From assembly GCF_000967655.1 (NCBI RefSeq), contig NZ_JXYA01000012.1:1-32842 (forward strand): a stretch of 32,842 nucleotides of DNA, given 5' to 3'. The translations under genes and the position numbers were made by a program. A model generated the notes under the pieces. It worked only from the letters and a program-made list of their open reading frames with translations. It had not been told where the DNA came from and did no database searches. The DNA is from Pseudoalteromonas rubra. GTDB taxonomy: Bacteria > Pseudomonadota > Gammaproteobacteria > Enterobacterales > Alteromonadaceae. Shown piece by piece: positions 21,183 through 28,446 of the stretch. Position 1 is the first letter of the stretch; the number at the start of each line of letters is the position of its first letter.

Positions 21183-21923
21183 ATGTCGTACCAGCATTTA
21201 ATTGCACTGCTTAATGCCACCGATACAAACAGCTACACGGCGGCATTTTATGCCGCTATACAGGAAATAGGATTCGACAGCGGGGTCTATGGTTTTTTAC
21301 CCAGCCCCGAGTTTCTTAAAGCCCACAATCAGGAACCCGTTTTTGTTGCCACACCACAAGCGCCCAGCGATTATCTGCAAGCATATCATGCCCAACAGAT
21401 CGCCAATGACGACTTTATCCTCGCTGCGCTGCAACGTGGCGAGCTATCGCCAATTAACTGGTGGCGGGACAAAGACAAATATCAGCTAAGCCCGGCCCAG
21501 TTTAAGGCACTCAATGATACGCGTACGCGTTTTGGCATAGAAAACGGTTACACTGTACCTGTGATGAGCGATCATCGCGGGGTTGCCTGCACCACGCTAT
21601 ACAGCAGTAAACCCGAAGCGGCATTTAATGCCATGATTGACGAGCACGCTGAGCAGATTGAGCTATTCAGCCAGACACTGCACAGCCGGATCTTCTCGAA
21701 CCCGGATCTCGTCGCCCAGCTTTATACCAGTTATATTCGCATCTCGGACAAAGAACGCACTGTATTGCGATACTTGATTTCGGGCAAACCCCTTAAGTGT
21801 ATAGAGGATCACACCGGCGTACCCTACAAATACGCCACTAAAGTGCTTGATACATTTCGTAAAAAACATGGCAATGTGCCCAAGGATGAATTGCTCTATT
21901 CACTTGGGCACTTTTTCAGTTAG
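21183..21923 (+). CDS. LuxR-family regulator with autoinducer-binding domain
   Basis: 246 residues; ATG with AAGGATAGG upstream. The N-terminal ~170 residues resemble the autoinducer-binding domain: Y64, Y68 and D77 fall at the spacing of TraR W57, Y61 and D70, a W is present at 93-94, and FGIENGYTVPV (117-127) is the typical FG...G.T.P block. The tryptophan equivalent to TraR W57 is a tyrosine here, so the ligand may not be a classic acyl-homoserine lactone. The C-terminal helix-turn-helix (about 186-240, SDKERTVLRYLISGKPLKCI) is clearly LuxR-like but diverged. No adjacent classic luxI; the neighbouring fusion protein might make its ligand. Its stop lies 3 bases from the convergent lipoprotein gene. 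Confidence 0.8.
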   Translation: MSYQHLIALLNATDTNSYTAAFYAAIQEIGFDSGVYGFLPSPEFLKAHNQEPVFVATPQAPSDYLQAYHAQQIANDDFILAALQRGELSPINWWRDKDKYQLSPAQFKALNDTRTRFGIENGYTVPVMSDHRGVACTTLYSSKPEAAFNAMIDEHAEQIELFSQTLHSRIFSNPDLVAQLYTSYIRISDKERTVLRYLISGKPLKCIEDHTGVPYKYATKVLDTFRKKHGNVPKDELLYSLGHFFS

Positions 21924-21926
21924 GGA

Positions 21927-23987
21927 TCAGTCGGTTTCCAGTAAGTAGATGTCAGGCCGGGTGTTGGTGCGTTTGTCGCCCTGGATAAACACCCCGTGCC
22001 CCTCATCAAACAAAATTGGCCCGCTGCTTTGTCCATAAGCTTCCATCACTTGCTGATATTCACCCTGAACCGGCACCAGATTAAGGTAGTGGGTTAACCC
22101 AGGATTGAGCTGCACCACCCAGTTGTTCGCGTTATCCAGCTGCACCACGCCCTGGTTGTAGAGATTGTAAAAGCCCAGTTTCTCTTGCCACTGCCAGCTG
22201 TTGCTGTCGGGGTAATAGTGGCCTGCCGCAACATGCGTGTCGACCCCGTGAGTCAGGATCCCAAGCACTCCGCTGGCATTGTAGTCCAGGCTGATAAAAC
22301 GGGCCCGCAATAATTTGCCACTGGGCAATTCAGGTGACAGTAAAAAAGGTGCCTGCCAGGTATCGCTGCTGGCCTGATAAAAACGACAAAAGGCCCGGTC
22401 ATTGGCTTCGAAACACCAGGTCTGGTTACCCTGATTATCCTCAGCCGTGGCCTGGAGCGTTATATGACGCAGCTCATAGTCTCCCTGCTCCAGCGGCTTA
22501 ATGCCGGCATCACCAAACGCATACCAGTGCGCACTGCCATCGTCTTTGCGCACCAGCTGCACTTGATGCTTACCCAGCGCACTGAGTGTGCTGACTCCGT
22601 CATAAAACTGGCCAGCCTGCAGCGCCTCTGGCAGAGCCAGCGAGTTTTCTTTCAGGCGCATAAAAATATAGCCATAGGCGTCTAAAGCGGGCTCGTTGTC
22701 TGGCGTTGAGTCATATAAAAACAGTGCGCTGACCCAGGGTTCATCCAGCCAGGGCTGATAAACCGTTAATTCATCTATCCGGCCCTCAAAGCCGCCATAA
22801 CTAAACGCTCTTGGCAGCTGCCACTGCTTAACCGTTTGCTGGTAGTCCGGTGCACTTGCCGATAAAGTCACCGACTGCAAAGTGGCCGTGATCTGCCAGC
22901 TTGTTTCGTCTTTGTGGATCTCGACAGCGTGATCACGCACCCTGTCGCCAACTTGCTCCGGGCGTTTAAACGCCCCCAGATGGGTACTCAGAGTATCGCT
23001 GAATTGCAGCGCCTGCTCGCCCGCTGCCGGGTCAAACACATAGGCCAGCGGTGCCTCGCTGACTTCCGCTTTCAGTAATACCACCAAGGTATTGTCTTGT
23101 TCATTCTTCCAGCTGTTAATCGGAGAGTTAGGGTCGACCGGGGCCGGAAACTCTCCCCATAAACTGACTTTGTCTATTGCTTGCTGGCCGGGGTTTGGTG
23201 TAAGCAGCTGCCATTGATTGTCACGATAAGCCAGCTCAAGCGCACTCCAGTCAGGCGTATCCTGTGCCCCTGCCCAGTCCTTAATAAGCCCGGCAATTTG
23301 CTGCGCATCAGTAAGCTTTTGTGCATCATCCAGCGCACTGAAATAGACTTTTTGTAACGCCATGGCCACCGCCTGGTATTGCGCATTTGCTCCGGCCACA
23401 TAATCCATCGTCAGGTCAAATTCGGCCATACCAAAGTCGCTGGCTGCCTGCTCTGTGGCTTGTGCCTGAGTCAGACCGCTTTGCATCAGGTCGGCGATGT
23501 AGTGCGATAAAGGCGAGATCACACTGGCCATGGGCGGCGCTTTAAGTTGCTGGGTTTGAGTAAAAGGCGCGTTGTTGGCCGCATCAAGCGTGACGCCTGG
23601 CAATAAGTCGGCATACAAAAAGTGCTGTTGTTCATCACCGGCCTCAAGTTTCAGGGTGAGGCGCCCCTGTGGATCACTAAACCCGCGTGGCTCAGACTCA
23701 TCAACACTGCGATCGTCGTCAAGGTCCACAAATACCCGGGCATTTTGATAATAGCCAAGCACCGTGATCTCATGCTCTACATCCGTATTATTCCCTGGGG
23801 TGCCGCCCGAGTCATTGTCATTCCCTGAATTGGATGGATCTGGATTGCCCGGCTGTTTATCGCCATTCTGAGTGCTGTTGTTATTGCTATTGGTGGTATC
23901 TGGCGCATCATCGCTGCCCCCACAGGCCACCAGCGAGGTTGCAATGAGCACCGCCAGTGAAGCCAGTTTAAATCGTCTGATAGTCAT
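21927..23987 (-). CDS. Large lipoprotein of unknown function
   Basis: 686 residues. Lipoprotein signal with lipobox LVAC (cysteine 22) followed by GGSDD, so it is likely sent to the outer membrane. A low-complexity N/S/G/D/P linker spans about 28-70. The rest is W-, Q- and L-rich with beta-like segments (for example FVDLDDDRSVDESEPRGFSD, a possible calcium-binding or carboxypeptidase-regulatory-like start near residue 85). I recognise no catalytic motif. Similar long GGSDD lipoproteins are common in Alteromonadales. ATG at 23985-23987. No shared operon with neighbours: convergent with luxR, divergent from the CRISPR-linked genes. Confidence 0.8.
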   Translation of the reverse strand: MTIRRFKLASLAVLIATSLVACGGSDDAPDTTNSNNNSTQNGDKQPGNPDPSNSGNDNDSGGTPGNNTDVEHEITVLGYYQNARVFVDLDDDRSVDESEPRGFSDPQGRLTLKLEAGDEQQHFLYADLLPGVTLDAANNAPFTQTQQLKAPPMASVISPLSHYIADLMQSGLTQAQATEQAASDFGMAEFDLTMDYVAGANAQYQAVAMALQKVYFSALDDAQKLTDAQQIAGLIKDWAGAQDTPDWSALELAYRDNQWQLLTPNPGQQAIDKVSLWGEFPAPVDPNSPINSWKNEQDNTLVVLLKAEVSEAPLAYVFDPAAGEQALQFSDTLSTHLGAFKRPEQVGDRVRDHAVEIHKDETSWQITATLQSVTLSASAPDYQQTVKQWQLPRAFSYGGFEGRIDELTVYQPWLDEPWVSALFLYDSTPDNEPALDAYGYIFMRLKENSLALPEALQAGQFYDGVSTLSALGKHQVQLVRKDDGSAHWYAFGDAGIKPLEQGDYELRHITLQATAEDNQGNQTWCFEANDRAFCRFYQASSDTWQAPFLLSPELPSGKLLRARFISLDYNASGVLGILTHGVDTHVAAGHYYPDSNSWQWQEKLGFYNLYNQGVVQLDNANNWVVQLNPGLTHYLNLVPVQGEYQQVMEAYGQSSGPILFDEGHGVFIQGDKRTNTRPDIYLLETD

Positions 23988-24049
23988 ATTCCCGGTCCTT
24001 TTTGTCTGGAATCCTGAGCAATCATGGCGCTTTTTTTGCTGCGCGTCAG

Positions 24050-24065
24050 GGTGGAAATTTCCACC
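24050..24065. promoter_or_regulatory. Perfect 16-bp palindrome between lipoprotein and ring nuclease genes
   Basis: GGTGGAAATTTCCACC is its own reverse complement. It lies in the divergent gap, 63 bases from the lipoprotein start and 167 bases from the ring nuclease start. Likely operator for a dimeric regulator; which gene it controls is not known. Confidence 0.4.
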
Positions 24066-24231
24066 TTTCGCCCGCCACCACTATTTGGCAGACTGCCTGC
24101 TAACCACCTGAACCGTAAGGCTTACTTGCATCATTTTGCAGTGCAGCCTTAGCGCCCATGACAAATTTGTCGTTGCTCCGCAATGTTTTAACCGGTGGAT
24201 AATAAAAAAACATCAGACAGGAGATTACTCT

Positions 24232-25401
24232 ATGAAACACTTACTTTTAGCCGTAACCGGTATGTCACCCCAAGTGATAACCGAAACCCTTTATGCCATG
24301 CACCAGCAAGGTCAGCACGTGGATGAACTTAAGGTGATCACCACCAGCCGGGGACAAAAAGAGATCTGGCTAAACCTGATGGTCGGCGCACCGGGCTGCC
24401 CCGGCGTGTTACAGCAGCTGATTAACGACTACGATCTACCGGCGGTCAAATTCAACCAGGACAGCATTTATGTAATAAGCGACGCCCAGGGTAACCCGCT
24501 TAGTGACGCCAGAACCGAAGAAGAGCATGATGCCATGGCCGACTACATCACTAAGGTTATTCAGCAAGAAACCGCCAACCGGGACCAGGTGATCCACGCC
24601 TCACTGGCCGGTGGGCGTAAAACCATGACCTTTTTTATGGGCTATGCCATGAGCTTGTTTGGTCGTCCGGGAGATACCCTGAGCCATGTGCTGGTAGAAG
24701 AAGCCTTTGAGAGTTCTAACTTTTTTTACCCTACCCCCTACTCCAAAGCAATCAAAACCCGAACAGGTCGTACCGAAGATGCCAAAGATGCCAGGGTTTC
24801 GCTGGCCAACATCCCTTTTGTGCGAATGCGCGACGAGATCCCCGCTCACCTGCTGGACGGCAAACTGGACTATACCGAGGCGGTGAATATTTTGAATATT
24901 GCCCACGAAGATCACCCGTTGATCATCGACCTGATCGACAACAAGGTTTGTATTGCCCATCTGGAGGCCAAGCTAAGCCCCAACGACCTGGCCTTTTATA
25001 TCTGGTTTATTAAGCAACAAGCTAAAACGCCCGAAGGCGTGGAGCGCCCCAGAGCAAACACAGTGAATGCACAATACGCCGACAGCTTTTTAGACGAATA
25101 TATGAACCTGAACAGTCCTAAAGACGGCCTGCTGGGCGCCATCATAGATCCAGAAGCCGATCTGGAGTTACAGAAAAAACACCGTGCGGCCTTTGAGAGA
25201 GGATCAGAAGGCTATGGAATGACCATGAACTACTTCTCGGAAAAGCGCACCAATGTGAACAAGTCGCTCAGGGCAGCATTTGGTAAACAGCTGGCCGAGC
25301 AGATTGGCATTATGAACGAAAAACGGGGCCCCTATTCACTGGCCATTCCACTGGAACGTGTGGTGCTCAAAGGCATCGACGGCGAACAAACAGTGGTGTA
25401 G
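24232..25401 (+). CDS. CRISPR-associated CARF ring nuclease, NE0113/SSO2081-like family, with C-terminal winged-helix-like region
   Basis: 389 residues from the ATG at 24232, which has AGGAGA seven bases upstream; longer readings starting at 24136 lack a ribosome site and the family N-terminus. The opening KHLLLAVTGMSPQVITETL (2-20) and SLAGGRKTM (124-132) are the signature of the Cas NE0113 family, grouped with SSO2081-like CARF ring nucleases. These bind and cleave cyclic oligoadenylate made by Cas10 in type III CRISPR systems. The C-terminal part (about 240-389) has LSPNDLAFYIWF and NVNKSLRAAFG...KRGPYSLAIPLERV, like winged-helix regions of CARF proteins. I see no RxxxxH HEPN motif, so RNase activity of the Csm6 type is unlikely, even though some databases label this family Csm6. 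The membrane CARF-like gene follows after 72 bases. Confidence 0.88.
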   Translation: MKHLLLAVTGMSPQVITETLYAMHQQGQHVDELKVITTSRGQKEIWLNLMVGAPGCPGVLQQLINDYDLPAVKFNQDSIYVISDAQGNPLSDARTEEEHDAMADYITKVIQQETANRDQVIHASLAGGRKTMTFFMGYAMSLFGRPGDTLSHVLVEEAFESSNFFYPTPYSKAIKTRTGRTEDAKDARVSLANIPFVRMRDEIPAHLLDGKLDYTEAVNILNIAHEDHPLIIDLIDNKVCIAHLEAKLSPNDLAFYIWFIKQQAKTPEGVERPRANTVNAQYADSFLDEYMNLNSPKDGLLGAIIDPEADLELQKKHRAAFERGSEGYGMTMNYFSEKRTNVNKSLRAAFGKQLAEQIGIMNEKRGPYSLAIPLERVVLKGIDGEQTVV

Positions 25402-25473
25402 CCTGAAAACAAGCCTGCTCTGTCGCTTTTAGTGGACTAAACACTCATCCGCCAAGTATCAAAGGAAATAATT

Positions 25474-26385
25474 ATGTTGCAGGCGATCAAGAAGTTTTAC
25501 CATCAAAAAGTCACCCTAAAAAACCTGACCTCCTTCCTGTGCGGCCTGCTGGCCTTGGTGTGTTTGGCCTGGCTGGGCGATCAGAGCTATTTTTACATTA
25601 CCCGGTTTACGCTAGGCAAACCCCACCCGGACTGGGACAGTGTCGCCTGGTGGGTCGCGCTGTTTGGCGTTTGCCTGGGCAGCCTGCTGACGGCCTATTT
25701 GTCTTTTAACTTTGTAAAGGTACGCCATTTGCAAAGTAGCAGTGCCAAGGGCACTTACAAAGCGCTGCTGCTCACCACCTCCCCGGCAGATGCACGTGAC
25801 AACCAATGGCAGATTGTTAAACACCAGGGCGTATTTAAACTGTTCCAGGTTGACCCAAAAACAAAACAGACAGTCGAAAAGTTTCCATTCAGCGGCTACC
25901 TGACTGACGACATAGCATTATTCACTGAAAAAAAGGTACGTTGCAGCTGGCAGCAGGTGCTCAGAGCCCTTAGAAACCACAAGAACAATGTGGAACAAAT
26001 CTATCTGGTTGTGACCGAAGAAATGCACAAGCTCAAATACCACTGCGGCGACCAAACCCAGTCGGAAGCCCAGTGCCTGCGCGACTGGATAGCCTTTTAT
26101 TTTAACGATGCGCTACAAGAGACGCAGGTTAGTTTGCACCGCCGACCGGTCAGCGCCAACGAAATGCAGGACTACTATCACGCCTTTGACGAGTTGATAG
26201 ACACCCTCACCGGCACCTATCAGGACAAAGAGATCCTCATCGACATCACCGGCGGCCGCGTGCCCGCCAGTCTCGGCGGCTGCCTGGCCACCCTGCACAA
26301 CAACTGCCGCATGCAATACATAGATGCAATCGCACAGCCCAGCAAAGTACATATCTACGATGCCACCATTAAGCAGATAGACTAA
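25474..26385 (+). CDS. Two-transmembrane protein with cytosolic CARF-like domain, putative type III CRISPR ancillary effector
   Basis: 303 residues; ATG with AAGGAAA upstream. Two hydrophobic helices (about 20-40 and 58-80) are joined by a ~20-residue loop. A soluble region from residue 85 on has a Rossmann-like layout: strand KALLLTTSPA (96-105), helix-strand QVLRALRNHKNNVEQIYLVVT, then the strand-loop ILIDITGGRVPAS (254-266). The D-x-T-G-G-x-x-x-x-S loop is the hallmark of CARF ligand pockets. By the positive-inside rule, the basic start (KKFYHQK) and VKVRH after helix 2 put both ends in the cytosol. It follows the ring nuclease by 72 bases and is probably in one transcript. Membrane CARF effectors such as Cam1 are known; this two-helix form may be a separate family. 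Function is inferred. Confidence 0.72.
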   Translation: MLQAIKKFYHQKVTLKNLTSFLCGLLALVCLAWLGDQSYFYITRFTLGKPHPDWDSVAWWVALFGVCLGSLLTAYLSFNFVKVRHLQSSSAKGTYKALLLTTSPADARDNQWQIVKHQGVFKLFQVDPKTKQTVEKFPFSGYLTDDIALFTEKKVRCSWQQVLRALRNHKNNVEQIYLVVTEEMHKLKYHCGDQTQSEAQCLRDWIAFYFNDALQETQVSLHRRPVSANEMQDYYHAFDELIDTLTGTYQDKEILIDITGGRVPASLGGCLATLHNNCRMQYIDAIAQPSKVHIYDATIKQID

Positions 26386-26866
26386 GCAACAAGCCAAAAC
26401 ACACATTCCCACACCTGTCATACCGGGCTTGCCCCGGTATCTGCAGACCGGCAAATGGGTGCTTGATTGAGCTTGCTTATTTAAACACAACGCAAATACC
26501 CGCACCTGTCATACCGGACTTGATCCGGTATCTGCTTACAGGCAAATAGATGTTCGATTGAGACTGCTTATTTAATCACAACGCAAATACCCACACCGCC
26601 GTCATACCGGGCTTGACCCGGTATCTGCAGACAGGCAAATGGGTGTTCGGTTGAGAGTGCTTATTTAACCACAACGCAAATACCCCACCTCTGTCATACC
26701 GGACTTGCCCCGGTATCTCCTTGCTGGCAAATAGATGTTCGGTTGAGACTGCTTATTTAATCACAACGCAAATACCCACACCGCCGTCATACCGGGCTTG
26801 ACCCGGTATCTCCTTGCTGGCAAATAGGTGTTCGGTTGAGACTGCCAGTCTAATCACAACGCTATT
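26386..26866. repeat. Five tandem ~92-bp units with a REP-like palindrome
   Basis: No gene here. Five units each hold a 21-bp inverted repeat of the form ATACCGG...CCGGTAT at 26420-26440, 26511-26531, 26604-26624, 26696-26716 and 26789-26809 (steps of 91, 93, 92 and 93). Each is preceded by CGCAAATACCC-like sequence and followed by GGCAAAT...TTCGGTTGAG and TTATTTAA. Units 3 and 5 share GGGCTTGACCC centres, while units 2 and 4 have GGACTTG. Further single copies lie at 27283, 27984 and 32438. Confidence 0.9.
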
Positions 26867-26868
26867 TC

Positions 26869-27156
26869 CCCTATCAAACGGGGAGCATCCAATAGGTCAG
26901 TAATGTGCACATTGATTCGTCCATGAAGCAGTAACCAGCTCGGCGTCCGTTGCCTCGCGTTCACGCCTGAAAAAGCGATGCTTTTTCCGGGCGGCGTTCA
27001 CCCTATAAAACGGGGAGCATCCAATAGGTCAGTAATGTGCACATTGATTCGTCCATGAAGCAGTAACCAGCTCGGCGTCCGTTGCCTCGCGTTCACGCCT
27101 GAAAAAGCGATGCTTTTTCCGGGCGGCGTTCACCCTATCAAACGGGGAGCATCCAA
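26869..27156. repeat. Tandem 132-bp unit carrying a CRISPR-repeat fragment (two copies plus end)
   Basis: The repeat fragment CCCTAT(C/A)AAACGGGGAGCAT starts at 26869, 27001 and 27133, exactly 132 bases apart. The intervening ~108 bases are the same in both copies and include a hairpin GAAAAAGC-GAT-GCTTTTTC (26969-26987 in copy 1). The fragment lacks the leading GTCTTAAT of the full repeat. A third copy of the unit sits at 27495-27650. Compared with normal spacers (33-36) the insert is three times too long, and it repeats, so it is not an ordinary spacer. Confidence 0.9.
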
Positions 27157-27485
27157 CCTCTTACTTCCAGAGGCCTTGCCAGCCGTGGACTCGGACAGTG
27201 GATAAGTCGCTAGTATCGTCCAGTTTGTCAGTCAGTACCAATTGCCAAACCTGAGCACTAAACCAAATACCCCACTTCTGTCATACCGGACTTGATCCGG
27301 TATCTGCTTACAGGCAAATAAATGTTCGGTTGAGACTGTCAGTCTAATCGCTACGCTATTTCCGAGTTGCTTGTTGGTAGATTCCGCAGCGAGTGCGGAA
27401 TGACTGTGAATGGTTGGTAATCACGATCCACAAGCAGGGAGTATCTAAACAATAAAGCTTTTGCTGTATACAGTAAAAACATTCG
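27157..27485. repeat. Flank of the CRISPR fragment, copy A of a duplicated segment
   Basis: About 300 bases without a gene. It matches 27860-28176 at roughly nine bases in ten, including a single ATACCGG palindrome (27283-27303), a second palindrome ATTCCGCA...TGCGGAAT (27381-27401) and an end motif GGGAGTATCTAAACAA near 27438. Confidence 0.85.
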
Positions 27486-27859
27486 GTCTTAATCCCCTAT
27501 TAAACGGGGAGCATCTAATAGGTCAGTAATGTGCACATTGATTCGTCCATGAAGCAGTAACCAGCTCGGCGTCCGTTGCCTCGCGTTCACGCCTGAAAAA
27601 GCGATGCTTTTTCCGGGCGGCGTTCACCCTATCAAACGGGGAGCATCCAACCTAAGAGGAAATAATATGAACGCCAATAAACACAGTCTTAATCCCCTAT
27701 CAAACGGGGAGCATCCAACCTTTTGGTAATGTTAATTTAGTAGAAGCATTAATTAAGTCTTAATCCCCTATCAAACGGGGAGCATCCAACCCGCTGGCTT
27801 CTTAAGGTTTGATTCAGATGGTTTTTCTTAATCCCCCATCAAACGGGGAGCATCCAAAC
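27486..27859 (-). CRISPR. CRISPR array, repeat family 1 (35 bp), with the 132-bp unit embedded
   Basis: Repeat starts at 27486, 27627 (truncated, no GTCTTAAT), 27686, 27757 and 27825 (degenerate first bases). Full repeats run from GTCTTAATCCCC to GAGCATCCAACC, with a CCCC/GGGG stem. Genuine spacers: 27653-27685, 27721-27756 and 27792-27824 (33, 36, 33 bases). Between the first two repeats lies the ~108-base body of the 132-bp unit. On the minus strand the repeat ends in ATTAAGAC, like the 8-base 5' handle of type III crRNAs, so transcription is taken as minus and the leader side as the right. No cas genes adjoin it. Confidence 0.88.
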
Positions 27860-28201
27860 CCTTGCTTTCAGAGTTATTGCCAGCCGTGAGCTCGGGCGAT
27901 GGATAAGTCGCTAGTATCGTTCAGTTTGCCAGTCATTACCAACTGCCAAACCTCAGCACAAAACCAAATACCCCACCTCTGTCATACCGGACTTGATCCG
28001 GTATCTGCTTGCAGGCAAATAGATGTTCGGTTGAGACTGTCAGCCTAATCGCTATGCTACTTCCGTGTGGCTTGCTGGTAGATTCCGCAGCAAGTGCGGA
28101 ATGACGATGAGTGGTTGGTCATCAATGTGAACAAAGTTGGATAGTTAACTGGGGAGTATCCAAACAAAGCTTTTTTATGAAGTGAGCACTGCAGTTTATA
28201 A
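27860..28201. repeat. Flank of array 1, copy B of the duplicated segment
   Basis: No gene. Copy B of 27157-27462, offset by 701 bases at the ATACCGG palindrome (27984-28004), with the second palindrome at 28082-28102 and the end motif GGGGAGTATCCAAACAAAGC at 28151-28170. If array 1 is read on the minus strand this is where its leader would be, but the same sequence beside the broken array A shows it moved together with the array. Confidence 0.82.
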
Positions 28202-28365
28202 GTCTCAATCCCCTCTCGTGCGGGGAATACAGCCGGAAAAAACTGAGGCGTTTGTTACGGAGTATATGTCTCAATCCCCTCTCATACCGGGAACGCAGCT
28301 TTTGACATTGCAGATGTCATCTACCGAATAGACGTCTTAATCCCCTCTCTCGCGGGGAATGCAGC
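28202..28365 (-). CRISPR. Short degenerate CRISPR array, repeat family 2 (32 bp)
   Basis: Three 32-bp repeats at 28202-28233, 28268-28299 and 28334-28365 enclose two 34-base spacers. The repeats begin GTCTCAATCCCC or GTCTTAATCCCC and end in (A/T/C)GCAGC or TACAGC; each differs from the others in the stem-loop, and the second has lost stem pairing (CTCATACCGGGAA). Minus-strand end ATTGAGAC or ATTAAGAC. Same family as the array at the right edge. The decay suggests an old remnant. Confidence 0.85.
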
Positions 28366-28407
28366 GGCTTGTTCCTCAGCCCATACATCACACTCATACT
28401 CATAAAT

Positions 28408-28446
28408 AGGTACACTTTGGTACATATTTTCCGAGCGTGTACATTT
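28408..28446 (+). promoter_or_regulatory. Helically phased TACAC/TACAT direct repeats upstream of the mipA/ompV-like gene
   Basis: GGTACAC (28409-28415) and GGTACAT-like (28419-28425) are 10 bases apart, with a further GTACAT at 28439-28444. The same motif stands upstream of the gene at 29937. Ten-base spacing on one face of the helix is typical of OmpR-class response regulators. Located about 45-80 bases before the start codon. Confidence 0.5.

Noticed and set aside
24136..24231. Longer start for the ring nuclease gene (32 extra residues)
   Set aside because: The extra part has no family match, and the ATG at 24232 has a good ribosome site and begins with the conserved family N-terminus.
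24232..25401. Csm6-type HEPN ribonuclease
   Set aside because: No RxxxxH motif is visible; the C-terminal part looks winged-helix-like instead.
26420..26809. Integron attC sites or a superintegron array
   Set aside because: The inverted repeats are short, nearly identical palindromes in tandem with no gene cassettes between them and no integrase in the window.
26869..27650. Insertion sequence or transposon
   Set aside because: The 132-bp unit is too short for a transposase, has no clear terminal inverted repeats, and no target duplication could be defined.
27666..27685. Small gene starting at the ATG within a CRISPR spacer
   Set aside because: It has a good ribosome site but runs into the following CRISPR repeat; it is better explained as captured protospacer sequence.
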